Positions 26,841 through 35,598 of a stretch of 64,000 nucleotides of DNA are shown here, piece by piece; the first letter of the stretch is position 1; each line of letters opens with the position of its first letter. The DNA comes from CAYNJG01 sp965216885 (GTDB taxonomy: Bacteria > Planctomycetota > Planctomycetia > Pirellulales > Pirellulaceae): contig OZ244208.1 of assembly GCA_965216885.1 (NCBI GenBank), positions 1,612,001 through 1,676,000 on the forward strand, written 5' to 3'. A program made the translations under genes and the position numbers. The notes beneath the pieces were generated by a model, which saw only the letters and a list, made by a program, of their open reading frames with translations, made no database searches and was not told the origin of the DNA.

Positions 26841-27731
26841 ATGATCGGTTCAACCACCCATCCCATCGCTTCGGTGATCATACCGGCTCACAATGAAGAA
26901 GCCGTCATCGCTCGTTGTCTGAGGGCGTTACTCAAAGGAAGTGCTCCAGGTGAATTGGATATTGTCGTCGCCTGCAACGGTTGCCAGGACAGGACGGCGG
27001 CTGTGGCACGCACTTTCGGTCCGTCTGTGCGAGTGTTGGAACTCGCGACCGCATCCAAAGCTGTGGCGTTGAACGCTGGCGACAACGCAGCAAGGGCGTT
27101 TCCAAGGTTCTATCTGGACGCGGATGTTGTACTCACGATTGCCGCGCTTCGCGGAACGGCAAAGACACTGGAGTCGGGGGATTATCTGGCGGCAGCTCCT
27201 GCTGTGTATTTTGACCTCCGCGCGTGCACCGCGGCCGTGCGAGCGTTCTATTCTGTGTGGTCACTGAATCCCTATTTCGACAATGCAAAAGTGGGCTCCG
27301 GAGTTTACGCCGTCAACAAATCTGGCCACGACCGCATTTCGGCGTTCCCGGAAATCACCGCTGACGATGAATTCTTCCGTTTACTGTTCGACAGATCGGA
27401 GCGAGTGACGCTGCCAGACCACCGCTTTACCGTCTTCCCTCCACGTACGCTGCGTGACGTGATCCACGTGAAGACACGTGTGCGTCGAGGCAATCTTGAG
27501 TTGCGGCAGACAATGAAGATGGTCGACCACAAGAAATGGTGGCAGTGGCTCGGTTTCTCCTGTCGACTTGCCATCCGTCCGTGGCTGTGGCCGGCGATTC
27601 CGGTCTATGCGTCGGTTGTAGCCGCCACCTATGCGCGAATGCGATTTGCGTCTGGTCCGCAGACCACGGTTTGGGAACGCGACCTCAGTTCCCGGCCTTG
27701 CCTTGAGCAGGTGACGGAAGGGACGAAATGA
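26841..27731 (+). CDS. Family 2 glycosyltransferase
   Basis: A 296-residue GT-A enzyme: ASVIIPAHNEEAVIARCLRALL, DIVVACNGCQDRTAAVA, the DxD-type LDADVVLT, and EITADDEFFRLLF (an EDxxL-type catalytic stretch). Two hydrophobic segments at the end suggest membrane association. ATG 26841 is preferred to a TTG at 26817 since homology begins after it. It overlaps the chain-length gene by 4 bp. Confidence 0.9.
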   Translation: MIGSTTHPIASVIIPAHNEEAVIARCLRALLKGSAPGELDIVVACNGCQDRTAAVARTFGPSVRVLELATASKAVALNAGDNAARAFPRFYLDADVVLTIAALRGTAKTLESGDYLAAAPAVYFDLRACTAAVRAFYSVWSLNPYFDNAKVGSGVYAVNKSGHDRISAFPEITADDEFFRLLFDRSERVTLPDHRFTVFPPRTLRDVIHVKTRVRRGNLELRQTMKMVDHKKWWQWLGFSCRLAIRPWLWPAIPVYASVVAATYARMRFASGPQTTVWERDLSSRPCLEQVTEGTK

Positions 27732-29857
27732 ATAAATTGCCAGGCCCATCTCCGCGCGACGATCAAACCCGGGAGATCGCATCCAGCAACAACGCGGTTG
27801 CTCCTGTAACCGTGATGCTTGGAGAAGAAGGACAGGAGGAAGAACGACCGCCGATCAACATGATTGGGATGCTTCACAGTATCCTCTATCGACGTTATCT
27901 GCCGATGACTCTGACTGCTCTGGTCCTCGCTTTCGTGGGAGCGGTGGCGGGGTACTTTGCCACGTCCCTGGAGTATTCCAGCACGGGCATGATCGAGTTC
28001 GCTCCCAAGAAACCCAGCCTGCTGTATACGGACAAATTCGGCGAAGGACGGCTGCGATTGTACGAGTCGTACATCGCTGCCGAGATGTCGTACATCACCA
28101 GCGCGCCGGTTCTCGAACGAGCGACCGACCGTCTCGAAGCACACTTACTCCCCAAGGCAACCAGAGCAGATCGAGTCCTGTTCCTCCGGGATACGGTTTC
28201 CGTCGACCGACACGGCGCCCTCCTGCTCGTTTCCGCCAGTCACGAGAAGCCCGAGACCGCCGCGATGATTGCCCAGGCAATACTCGATTCCTACGAGTTT
28301 TGCCGAATGGAGATGGTGCAGTTTCGTGACGCCGCTCGGGAACGCAAACTGAGCGAGCGGGAGGCAACCCTGGTGAAGCGGCTCATGGACACCGATGAGC
28401 AACTACTCGAGACGGGGCAGGAGTATGGTTCGGCATCCATTGCAGCCGCTCACGTCCACAAACTGGGACAGATCCAGGCGGTCGACGAACGCATTGCCGA
28501 AGTCGAAATGACGATTGCGTCGAGATTGATCGACAATTCCTTCGCCGAAGCGGCCGCCGATCTCGAGGCGAAGCGGATCGTCGTACTCGATAACGCGATG
28601 GCCCACATGTTGGCCGAGCGTACGAAGAGAAAAGCGGACCTCGCCGTTCTGAAAGCCCAGCATGCACCCCAACACTACGAAATTGCCGAACTCGATGCAT
28701 CTATCGTGGTTGTGGACGAAGCGATAGAGGACCGTCGCCGCCAATTGGTAACGCTGGCGTCCACAGGAACGCTCACAAGCGTAGGCGCTTCGGGTAGCGG
28801 AGAGCCTGTGGCGGTACTCCAATCGCTGCTAAAAAATCTTCAAAATCGCCGAGAGATACTTGGCAAAGAGGCGAACAGCCTGAATCGGCGCGTCGTTTCG
28901 ATCAACTTTCTCCAGGAAGAGCGTGACGAGTTGCGCAACCTTCTCGACGACACACGAAGAGCACTCGATGCCGTTCGTGTCGAGGGGGACCGTGAATTTC
29001 TGGCGTCGGCGATCATTAAGGACGAGGCTAGTGTGCCCACAAGTCCCGTTTCGGATAAACGAAAAGAACTCGCCGGCGTGGGGGCCGCAGGCGGGGCGGC
29101 TGCCGGGGTTTGCCTGTTTGTGGTTCCCGGCTTCCTTCGCTTTCGCTATCGGTTTGGCGATGACCTGCGAGCAAGTGTTTCACCGTTCGTAGGCGTGATC
29201 CCCGATCTCGGATTGGACCCGCTTTTCTCGGACGAACGCTTGCAGCAGAGCGTCGCCCGCATGCGGTGCCAACTGGATCTCGTTGCCAATTCGCCCAACC
29301 CGACACGAACCATCGTCGTAACGGGGCTCCATCACGGTGCCGGGGCGTCCTGGGTTTCGCGAACGCTCGCGCAGTCATACGAATCTGCAGGACTGTCTAC
29401 ATTGTTGGTCGATCTCGATATTGAGAACGGCGCAACGACCGACTTGCTAGGCTTGCAACATGAGCAAGGGCTGACGGATTTCCTCGCGAGTCGCGTCGAC
29501 GTCTGCCCATCCATTGCATCGAGCCCCAGGCTCCGCGTTATTCCCGTTGGCCAACACAGCGAATGCCTTGATCGTCATCTATCACAACGTGCGCTGGCGA
29601 AGCTATGGCAGAGTCAGGAAGGGAAAGTGGATATGATCATCGTTGATGCGGGGACACTTGCAAATCGAATCGCTCCACGACTTGCCTCCGCACACGGAGA
29701 TCAGATTCTCCTTGTCGTTCCGGTGGGCAGTCAAGCCAACGCGTGTCAGAAGGCGGTCCGGGGCCTACGCGTGGAACCCTCCCGCATCTGTCTGACGTTG
29801 AACTTTGCGCTACCATCGGATCCTTGCCTGCGGAGCGATTATGTGGATGGCTCGTAA
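27728..29857 (+). CDS. Wzc-like chain-length determinant with degenerate kinase domain
   Basis: A 709-residue protein with the order of a bacterial tyrosine kinase. It has an N-terminal membrane helix (LPMTLTALVLAFVGAVAGYFA, about 58-78), a Wzz domain, a long coiled-coil periplasmic part, a second membrane helix (about 445-465, AGVGAAGGAAAGVCLFVVPGF) and a cytosolic P-loop domain. In that domain, residues 532-542 read TGLHHGAGASW: the Walker A lysine of GxxxxGK(S/T) is alanine (A540). Walker A' LLVDLD and Walker B MIIVDAG remain, but no C-terminal tyrosine cluster is present. It probably controls length structurally and cannot autophosphorylate in the usual way. Confidence 0.88.
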   Translation: MNKLPGPSPRDDQTREIASSNNAVAPVTVMLGEEGQEEERPPINMIGMLHSILYRRYLPMTLTALVLAFVGAVAGYFATSLEYSSTGMIEFAPKKPSLLYTDKFGEGRLRLYESYIAAEMSYITSAPVLERATDRLEAHLLPKATRADRVLFLRDTVSVDRHGALLLVSASHEKPETAAMIAQAILDSYEFCRMEMVQFRDAARERKLSEREATLVKRLMDTDEQLLETGQEYGSASIAAAHVHKLGQIQAVDERIAEVEMTIASRLIDNSFAEAAADLEAKRIVVLDNAMAHMLAERTKRKADLAVLKAQHAPQHYEIAELDASIVVVDEAIEDRRRQLVTLASTGTLTSVGASGSGEPVAVLQSLLKNLQNRREILGKEANSLNRRVVSINFLQEERDELRNLLDDTRRALDAVRVEGDREFLASAIIKDEASVPTSPVSDKRKELAGVGAAGGAAAGVCLFVVPGFLRFRYRFGDDLRASVSPFVGVIPDLGLDPLFSDERLQQSVARMRCQLDLVANSPNPTRTIVVTGLHHGAGASWVSRTLAQSYESAGLSTLLVDLDIENGATTDLLGLQHEQGLTDFLASRVDVCPSIASSPRLRVIPVGQHSECLDRHLSQRALAKLWQSQEGKVDMIIVDAGTLANRIAPRLASAHGDQILLVVPVGSQANACQKAVRGLRVEPSRICLTLNFALPSDPCLRSDYVDGS

Positions 29858-30464
29858 CCGCGAAGACTGCTTGCAGATCGAGAATCGTGAAAATGTCGCC
29901 GGGCAAGATGTCTCCGGGCAAGATGTCGCGATTCGGAATAGGGTCAACCCGCCCCTTTCCGGCAGAACCAGTCTTCTGATTCTTGATGACGACGAAGAGT
30001 CTTCCGCGTTGACGGCGTTCAGGATCCGCAAAGTGTTTCCTGAGTTCGATATAACGACGGTAAGCACCCCGACTCCGACCGCTGGGTTCCACGTTTACCT
30101 GGTAGACGACGATTTTTGCGGTCAAAGTATGGCGGCGCGTGTCGCGATGAAAATTCGCACGCTGAATCCAGACGCCGTCATCATCGCGTTCTCAGCTCAC
30201 CTCGATGACACGGTATTGAAAACTCTCATCAACGCGGGCTGTGACGGTGCGTTCGACAAGGGCAGCCCAGGTGAGTTTGGGCGACTCGTTGGACATCTCG
30301 CGAGCCTGGTAAAGCTACGTCAGTCCCATCCGCGTCGACCATGCTCAACGGGCCTGCTCGCAACCATTCAGTCGATTAACAGGCTGATTGCAAATTGGAA
30401 TCATCGTCTGGAGCTGGAACGAGATGCGAAGAGGATGTGCGAAACTCAAAAAGCTCAGCTATAG
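29841..30464 (+). CDS. Stand-alone receiver-domain-like protein
   Basis: A 207-residue protein. Residues of about 43-155 look like a response-regulator receiver: acidic start LLILDDDEESS (D49-D51), a DD at VYLVDDDFCG (D89-D91) in the phospho-acceptor position, and AFDKGSP with K140 in place of the conserved KP. There is no DNA-binding output domain; the C-terminus is a short helical segment. It could accept phosphate from one of the HPt domains in this locus. Residues 19-29 carry a repeat (VAGQDVSGQDVA) from a 15-bp DNA duplication. ATG 29841 overlaps the previous gene by 17 bp; ATG 29847 is an alternative. Confidence 0.7.
   Translation: MWMARNREDCLQIENRENVAGQDVSGQDVAIRNRVNPPLSGRTSLLILDDDEESSALTAFRIRKVFPEFDITTVSTPTPTAGFHVYLVDDDFCGQSMAARVAMKIRTLNPDAVIIAFSAHLDDTVLKTLINAGCDGAFDKGSPGEFGRLVGHLASLVKLRQSHPRRPCSTGLLATIQSINRLIANWNHRLELERDAKRMCETQKAQL
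29899..29927 (+). repeat. 15-bp tandem duplication inside the receiver-like gene
   Basis: Two copies of CCGGGCAAGATGTC at 29899-29912 and 29914-29927, encoding AGQDVSGQDV. It lies in the N-terminal extension, outside the receiver fold. Confidence 0.8.
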
Positions 30465-30564
30465 TTCACTAGAGGCTTTCCCTGTTTGTCGTCACGCATT
30501 TGGGCGTGAAGTTCAGTACTCCCGGGGCTGACAACAAACTCCCTGAATACTTGTTCCGTTTCCG

Positions 30565-31176
30565 ATGAATACGAAATCCACTGCCCTTATTTTTGTGGGC
30601 TTCCAGAATGATTACTTCGCCAAGGATGGGACGCTTCGGAGCTTTATCGAAGACTCCTGCCGAGTCGAGTCCGTCCTTGCACGCACGGCTTGGCTGGCCA
30701 TGAAACTGGCAACCACCGATGTCCTCATGGTCTCCACCCCGATCATCTTCACAGATGACTATCGTGAACTGGTCGATCCCGTTGGCATCCTGCAAGCTGT
30801 GAAGGAAGCGGGCGCATTCTGCTCGGGGACCGATGGTGCCGAAACCGTGGATGAATTCAAGCAACTCGGTGACCGAATTACCGAGCTGCCGGGGAAACGT
30901 GGGCTTAATGCGTTCTCCAACACAGAACTTGCGACAACGTTGGAGAATCGTGGAATTGAACACGTGGTCCTGGCCGGTGCCGTGACGTCGATCTGTATCG
31001 ACTCGACAGGGCGTTCGGCCCACGAACGAGGCTTTCGGGTGACGATTCTCGATGACTGCACGTGTGGGCGAACGACGGTCGAGCAGAATTTCTTTTGCGA
31101 GCAAATCTTCCCGCTCTATGCAAACGTTTCAACGGCTGGGCAGCTGATTGAGGACCTTGGAGTATCGACCGAATGA
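30565..31176 (+). CDS. Isochorismatase-family cysteine hydrolase
   Basis: A 203-residue protein of the isochorismatase/nicotinamidase fold. The Asp-Lys-Cys triad is D16 (FQNDYF), K111 (PGKRGLNAF) and C144 (AVTSICIDSTGRSA), with the non-prolyl cis-peptide region just before the Cys. Family members hydrolyse isochorismate, nicotinamide, peroxyureidoacrylate and other amides, and no substrate can be inferred. It overlaps the ATG of the following hybrid kinase (ATGA), so it is transcribed and translated with a sensor inside an EPS operon, an unusual place. The cue-producing or cue-destroying role suggested by that is inference only. Confidence 0.88.
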   Translation: MNTKSTALIFVGFQNDYFAKDGTLRSFIEDSCRVESVLARTAWLAMKLATTDVLMVSTPIIFTDDYRELVDPVGILQAVKEAGAFCSGTDGAETVDEFKQLGDRITELPGKRGLNAFSNTELATTLENRGIEHVVLAGAVTSICIDSTGRSAHERGFRVTILDDCTCGRTTVEQNFFCEQIFPLYANVSTAGQLIEDLGVSTE

Positions 31177-33260
31177 ACCGGGATGACGAGCTTCGTGTTC
31201 AGGCCCAGTATCAGTTAACCGAAGTGCTCGCACGTGAACGCGCGAACCTGCAGGCCGTATTCGACACCAGTCAGGCCGGCATGTTGCTAGTGAACGACGA
31301 CTACCTCGTCGTGCGAATCAACAACGCAGCAAAATTAAATCTCGGAATCGAAATGGACGCCGATCCACGATCGGTAGAACCTGCTCGCGAGATCTCTCCG
31401 GGGCCGTCCGCTCAACTACAAACTCGGCGCACGGGCGAAGGTCTGAAAAGCAGAGAGCATGTGCTGGAGCTGAAAGTCGAACCGCTCCGACGTGTCGTAG
31501 AAGAAGTTCTAACACGAGGCATCGAAATCAACAGCAGAGAAATCTCTGTGATGCTGGGGTCTGGAGACAGCACGCCGAAATCCATATGGCTCAATGTCAG
31601 TGCCAAACAAATTCGCCAGGACGGCAGCGTCGTAGCTCTGTTGACGCTCATAGATACCACGACGCAGAAACGCATTGAGGAAGAAATGCGTGAGTCCAAC
31701 CTGCAGCTTCGCAGGCTTAAGGAACGCGCGGAGGCAGAAACGAGAGCCAAGAGCGACTTTCTTGCGAACATCAGTCACGAGCTGCGTACACCGATTGCAT
31801 CTATTCTCGGGTTCGCCGACCTGATCGCATCTCCGCATGAAATCACTTCTCGTGATGCCGATTGGGCCAATCGGATTGTGAAGAATGCCCGACACCTAAG
31901 GCGGCTTCTTGATGATCTGCTGGACATGAAAAAAATCGAAGCGGGGCGAATGGAGTTGCGCACCGAAACGTTCGACATTGGAGAGATCGTCAATGCTGCC
32001 GCTGAGACCTGCAGGGCAGAAGCATGTGAGAAAGGCCTGGATGTTTGCGTTTCCACGAGTCCTCTTGTCCCAGAGTCGCTGGTCGGCGATGCCACTCGCG
32101 TGCGTCAGGTTATCGTAAACCTGTTGTCCAACGCCGTGAAATTCACATCGTCTGGCAGTATCAAGCTGTTCGTTGATCTGGTTACCGATCGTGGTGAAGA
32201 TTCCATGTTGCGCGTTCGCGTCGAGGACACCGGGATTGGGATGAATGGGCATCAGGTAGACAGGCTGTTTCAACCCTTCAGCCGAGTTCACGATCGCAGG
32301 TTGGAAGCCGGTGGGACAGGCCTTGGGCTCGCCATCTCCAAAAGGATCGCGGAAATGCTCGGCGGTCGCATCGAAGTAACAAGTTTGCCCGATGTTGGCA
32401 GTTGTTTCACATTGAAATTGCCAGTCCACAAAAACAAACTTGCCAATTTCGGCTACGTTCCCGAAGCGGCGTCAAAACGGATCAATGCGGAAGCGACTCG
32501 AGGCAAGAAGGTCTTGATCGCAGATGACAACCCCGACGGACGTGAACTCTATCGTTTCATGCTGCGTTCGGGCGAACTGGATCTTACGCTGGAAAACGAC
32601 GGCCAGGCTGCCATCGACCGCGTACTGTCCGCAAATGAGAAGTTCGACTTGATCCTGCTGGATATGGACATGCCCGTGAAGACCGGGTTTGAAGCAGCCG
32701 CCGAACTCCGGCGTAAGGGTGTGGATACACCAATTCTGGCCGTGACGGCTTTTGCAATGTCCCATCATCGCGAACAGTGTCTGGCTGCTGGATGCGATGC
32801 GATCCTGGCGAAACCATTTTCAATGCAGGAACTCCAGAGTCGTGTGGGCGACTTGCTGCGCACTGACGCATCCGACGATTACTTGCTTGGCTCGGTTGAT
32901 GACGACCCCGAATTCGCTCAGCTGCTTGAAAAATACATGAGTTCCCTCGAGCGGCATCTTGGCACGATTCTCGATGCTGAGACGCAAAATCGTCCTGAAC
33001 TCATTCGCAACGTCGTCCACAAACTGAGAGGGACAGCACTTAGCTTTGGCTTCGCTTCGCTTGGGGCAAACGCTGCAGCGTGCCACGACCTGCTTGAGCA
33101 GGGAACAGATATGCATGGCATAAGCAAGCATCTGGGTGAACTCAAGCAGAGTATCGCCGATGTTCTTGCCAGCAAGCAATTACTGCTAGCGGGCCTTGCT
33201 CATACAGCCGGAACATTCACCGCTCCCGTGGACTCAGATTCCTCCCCGGACGATTCTTGA
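31173..33260 (+). CDS. Hybrid histidine kinase (PAS-HisKA-HATPase-REC-HPt)
   Basis: A 695-residue soluble sensor kinase. A split PAS domain lies at about 20-165, HisKA has H202 (FLANISHELRTPIAS), and HATPase boxes are NLLSNAVKFT, DTGIGM and GTGLGL. The receiver has D497 (LILLDMDMP) and the HPt has H616 (VVHKLRGTALSFGF). Its domain order matches the kinase at 15301, minus one PAS domain. The phosphate can pass on to the stand-alone receiver at 29841 or to the NtrC-type activators. Its ATG overlaps the hydrolase stop, and the EPS export genes follow after 38 bp. Confidence 0.95.
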   Translation: MNRDDELRVQAQYQLTEVLARERANLQAVFDTSQAGMLLVNDDYLVVRINNAAKLNLGIEMDADPRSVEPAREISPGPSAQLQTRRTGEGLKSREHVLELKVEPLRRVVEEVLTRGIEINSREISVMLGSGDSTPKSIWLNVSAKQIRQDGSVVALLTLIDTTTQKRIEEEMRESNLQLRRLKERAEAETRAKSDFLANISHELRTPIASILGFADLIASPHEITSRDADWANRIVKNARHLRRLLDDLLDMKKIEAGRMELRTETFDIGEIVNAAAETCRAEACEKGLDVCVSTSPLVPESLVGDATRVRQVIVNLLSNAVKFTSSGSIKLFVDLVTDRGEDSMLRVRVEDTGIGMNGHQVDRLFQPFSRVHDRRLEAGGTGLGLAISKRIAEMLGGRIEVTSLPDVGSCFTLKLPVHKNKLANFGYVPEAASKRINAEATRGKKVLIADDNPDGRELYRFMLRSGELDLTLENDGQAAIDRVLSANEKFDLILLDMDMPVKTGFEAAAELRRKGVDTPILAVTAFAMSHHREQCLAAGCDAILAKPFSMQELQSRVGDLLRTDASDDYLLGSVDDDPEFAQLLEKYMSSLERHLGTILDAETQNRPELIRNVVHKLRGTALSFGFASLGANAAACHDLLEQGTDMHGISKHLGELKQSIADVLASKQLLLAGLAHTAGTFTAPVDSDSSPDDS

Positions 33261-33298
33261 TCTGAACGGATTCGCCACGGGTAGAGGGAAGCCTGACC

Positions 33299-33937
33299 AT
33301 GCTATTGTCTGTCAGGTTTAGTGAGATGCAGACATTCGGTTGCGTCAACGGACGGTTGGCTACCTTCTCTATCAGTCTCCTGATGTTGCTTAGTGGTTGC
33401 AAACACTACGCTCAACAGATCGCGCACTACTCGCTGAAAGAACCCCGGCAGTATGCTTACTACCGCGATCTTGCAACGCGAAACAAGAGGCTTGAGCATC
33501 TCGCGAAAGAGGAGTGGGAGCGCGTTTCGGCCGGCTCTGCCCAGCCACTCACGAGCTCCTTTGAACGTGGATTCCGCGAAGGCTATCTCGAGTTTCTCCG
33601 TTACGGAAGTCAGCCGCCGCAAGTGTTGCCTCCTCGAGATCTCTGGTCCACGCGGTTTCGATCGGGGCAAGGGCGACTGGTGATCCGTGAGTGGTCCTCA
33701 GGATTCGAACTCGGTGTTTGCATGGCCAGTCAGTCTGGACTTGCTGATTCTGACTTCGTCCCCACGATCAGCCAGCAACAACATCTGCTCCAAGCCGAAG
33801 ACTCAATTGTCGAATCACTGGAGCCGACGCTCCTGGTTCACGATGAGCCAACAATTTCTCGACTTCCCGCTGACGAGTTGGCGGACCAAACGGAATTCGA
33901 CGGCACGTGGTACGCCGAAGGACACGAGGCGAGGTGA
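33299..33937 (+). CDS. EPS-associated lipoprotein, conserved in planctomycetes
   Basis: A 212-residue protein. Hydrophobic segment FSISLLMLLSGC ends in a lipobox (Cys about residue 34). The mature part has FERGFREGYLEFLRYGSQPPQVLPPRD and then FRSGQGRLVIREWSSGFELGVCMA, a pattern I associate with small proteins encoded beside Wza-like exporters in this phylum, though I know no assigned function. The C-terminal third is acidic and variable. It joins the next gene by a TGATG junction (33935-33939), so both are made together, which supports a role in export across the outer membrane. Confidence 0.75.
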   Translation: MLLSVRFSEMQTFGCVNGRLATFSISLLMLLSGCKHYAQQIAHYSLKEPRQYAYYRDLATRNKRLEHLAKEEWERVSAGSAQPLTSSFERGFREGYLEFLRYGSQPPQVLPPRDLWSTRFRSGQGRLVIREWSSGFELGVCMASQSGLADSDFVPTISQQQHLLQAEDSIVESLEPTLLVHDEPTISRLPADELADQTEFDGTWYAEGHEAR

Positions 33938-35283
33938 TGGATAAAATGTCGGGATTTGGCATGCAAACCGTGACTTGCGAATCGAGCTCGCCTTGCCGGT
34001 TGCGGGCCGTGATTTTGCTTACGCTACTAAGCCTGCTGTCTTCAGGATGTGCTTCGTTCAGCAATCCGGTTGCGAACGGTGTCCCGGTCCAACTGCTGCC
34101 GCCCGAACTGTTGGCCGAGCCAAAGGAACAGTTGGAAGCCATTCCGTTCGTTTGGCTTCGTAGGCCTACGGTCGATGAATATCGCCTCGGCCCCGGAGAC
34201 GTCTTGGGCATTTACGCCGATGGCATTTTCGGTGACCGCACGACAACTCCCCCTACTGTCCTGTCGCAGACTTCGGATCGCCCGCCGGCCGTCGGCCTCC
34301 CCCATCCTGTGCGTCCGGATGGAACGATTTCTCTGCCTTTGTTGCCACCGGTTCGCGTTGCCGGAATGACGATCGAGGAAGTCGAGCGGGAGATCGTGGA
34401 GGCGTACGAAGTGAAGCGCAAATTCATCAATTCCGAACGCGACCGTGTCATTGTGACTCTCATGTTTCCGCGTCGTGAGCAGGTGTTGGTGATCCGGGAA
34501 GATACCCAGGATGCCCGACCAAACACGTCTGATTTCGGCGCACTCAGCCGATTCAATCGAGTATCCCTCGAAGAACGCGGAGAGAATTCCGGCCAAACCG
34601 TCGGCCTTCCGGCGTACGAGAATGATTTGCTTCATGCACTGACTGCCACCGGTGGCCTACCGGGACTCGATGCAGAAAATGAAGTCATCATTCAGCGCGG
34701 TGGTTTCCGCAAGGATCCATCGACCGGGGATGCGCTGTATGCTCCGGCGGATACAGTTCGTATTCCCCTGCGAATCCGACCGGGAAGCCCAATCCCATTT
34801 GCTCCCTCGGACATCATCCTGCACTCCGGTGATGTGATTTACATTCGCCGACGAACGACGGACTTCTACTTCACCGGTGGTCTACTACCCGCTCAGGAAG
34901 TCCCTTTGCCACGCGACCGTGATCTTAACGTTGTGGAAGCGATCACACGAATTGGGGGTCCCGTATTGAATGGCGGTTTGAATGCCAGCAATCTGGCCGG
35001 CGGAATCGTGGCAGCAGGTATCGGAAACCCATCACCAAGCCTATTGAGTGTCTTGAGAACAACGGTCGATGGGCGACAAGTCAACATTCGCGTGGACCTA
35101 AATCTGGCCCTGCGCGACCCGCGTGAGAACATTCTGTTGCAGGCGGGAGATGTGGTGCTTCTGCAGGAAACTCGCGGAGAAGCATTCGCTCGGTATGTAA
35201 CAAATGCATTCACCCTGAACTTCTTTACTGAAATGTTTCGTGGGGGCTCTGGGTTCGGAGCAGCGTCCGCGAGCCTCCCATAG
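33937..35283 (+). CDS. Polysaccharide export lipoprotein (Wza-like)
   Basis: A 448-residue outer-membrane export protein. Signal peptide with lipobox LLSLLSSGCAS (Cys 38), the polysaccharide biosynthesis/export domain beginning EYRLGPGDVLGIYADG (near residue 86) and VRPDGTISLPLLPPVRVAGMTIEEVEREI, then SLBB-like segments (PAYENDLLHALTATGGLPGL, VVEAITRIGGPV). The last 20 residues are Gly-rich rather than the amphipathic helix of E. coli Wza, so the outer-membrane plug may differ. A strong GAGGCGAGG ribosome site precedes ATG 33937. Last gene of the first plus-strand EPS run. Confidence 0.92.
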   Translation: MDKMSGFGMQTVTCESSSPCRLRAVILLTLLSLLSSGCASFSNPVANGVPVQLLPPELLAEPKEQLEAIPFVWLRRPTVDEYRLGPGDVLGIYADGIFGDRTTTPPTVLSQTSDRPPAVGLPHPVRPDGTISLPLLPPVRVAGMTIEEVEREIVEAYEVKRKFINSERDRVIVTLMFPRREQVLVIREDTQDARPNTSDFGALSRFNRVSLEERGENSGQTVGLPAYENDLLHALTATGGLPGLDAENEVIIQRGGFRKDPSTGDALYAPADTVRIPLRIRPGSPIPFAPSDIILHSGDVIYIRRRTTDFYFTGGLLPAQEVPLPRDRDLNVVEAITRIGGPVLNGGLNASNLAGGIVAAGIGNPSPSLLSVLRTTVDGRQVNIRVDLNLALRDPRENILLQAGDVVLLQETRGEAFARYVTNAFTLNFFTEMFRGGSGFGAASASLP

Positions 35284-35294
35284 CGCGATCGCGG

Positions 35295-35319
35295 GTTCAC
35301 GTGCCTTCGTTACGTGAAC
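35295..35319 (+). terminator. Strong hairpin after the Wza-like gene
   Basis: GTTCACGT (35295-35302) and ACGTGAAC (35312-35319) form a perfect 8-bp stem with a 9-base loop, 12 bp after the stop. No T run follows, so it may be an attenuator, an mRNA-protecting stem or an operator instead of a terminator. Confidence 0.45.
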
Positions 35320-35538
35320 TGATTCGCTTCGGCGACATCGGCCAAGGCCGGAAAAAAAGGCGAGTTTTGCCATCTGCGGTTGCTGCAATGCCGGCAAACT
35401 CTGCCGCATTCAACGTCGGCTTCTCATCTCGAAGCACACGTCGCATTTTGAGAGTGTCACTGAGAACCGTTGCGCAACTTTGTTCGGAGCGTTTTACAAG
35501 CGTCGGACTAATTGCCGGCCAGTCGCTGTTTGCGCGCA
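35320..35538. other. Intergenic stretch upstream of the second EPS operon
   Basis: Part of a 315-base gap. It contains TTTTGAGAGTGTCACTGAGA near 35441-35460, a possible activator site about 90 bp upstream of the sigma54 promoter. Open frames across it are not convincing genes. Confidence 0.4.
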
Positions 35539-35553
35539 TGGCATGCCACTTGC
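35539..35553 (+). promoter_or_regulatory. Sigma54 promoter of the second EPS operon
   Basis: TGGCATG, four bases, TTGC. All consensus positions match except T for C in CACG. GG and GC are ten bases apart. Transcription would start near 35564, about 35 nt before ATG 35599 of a seven-gene run. This is the best sigma54 match in the window. Confidence 0.7.
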
Positions 35554-35598
35554 CTCAGGTTGGAAGGTTAGAGAACTACCTAATGACCGAGCCAGCAA

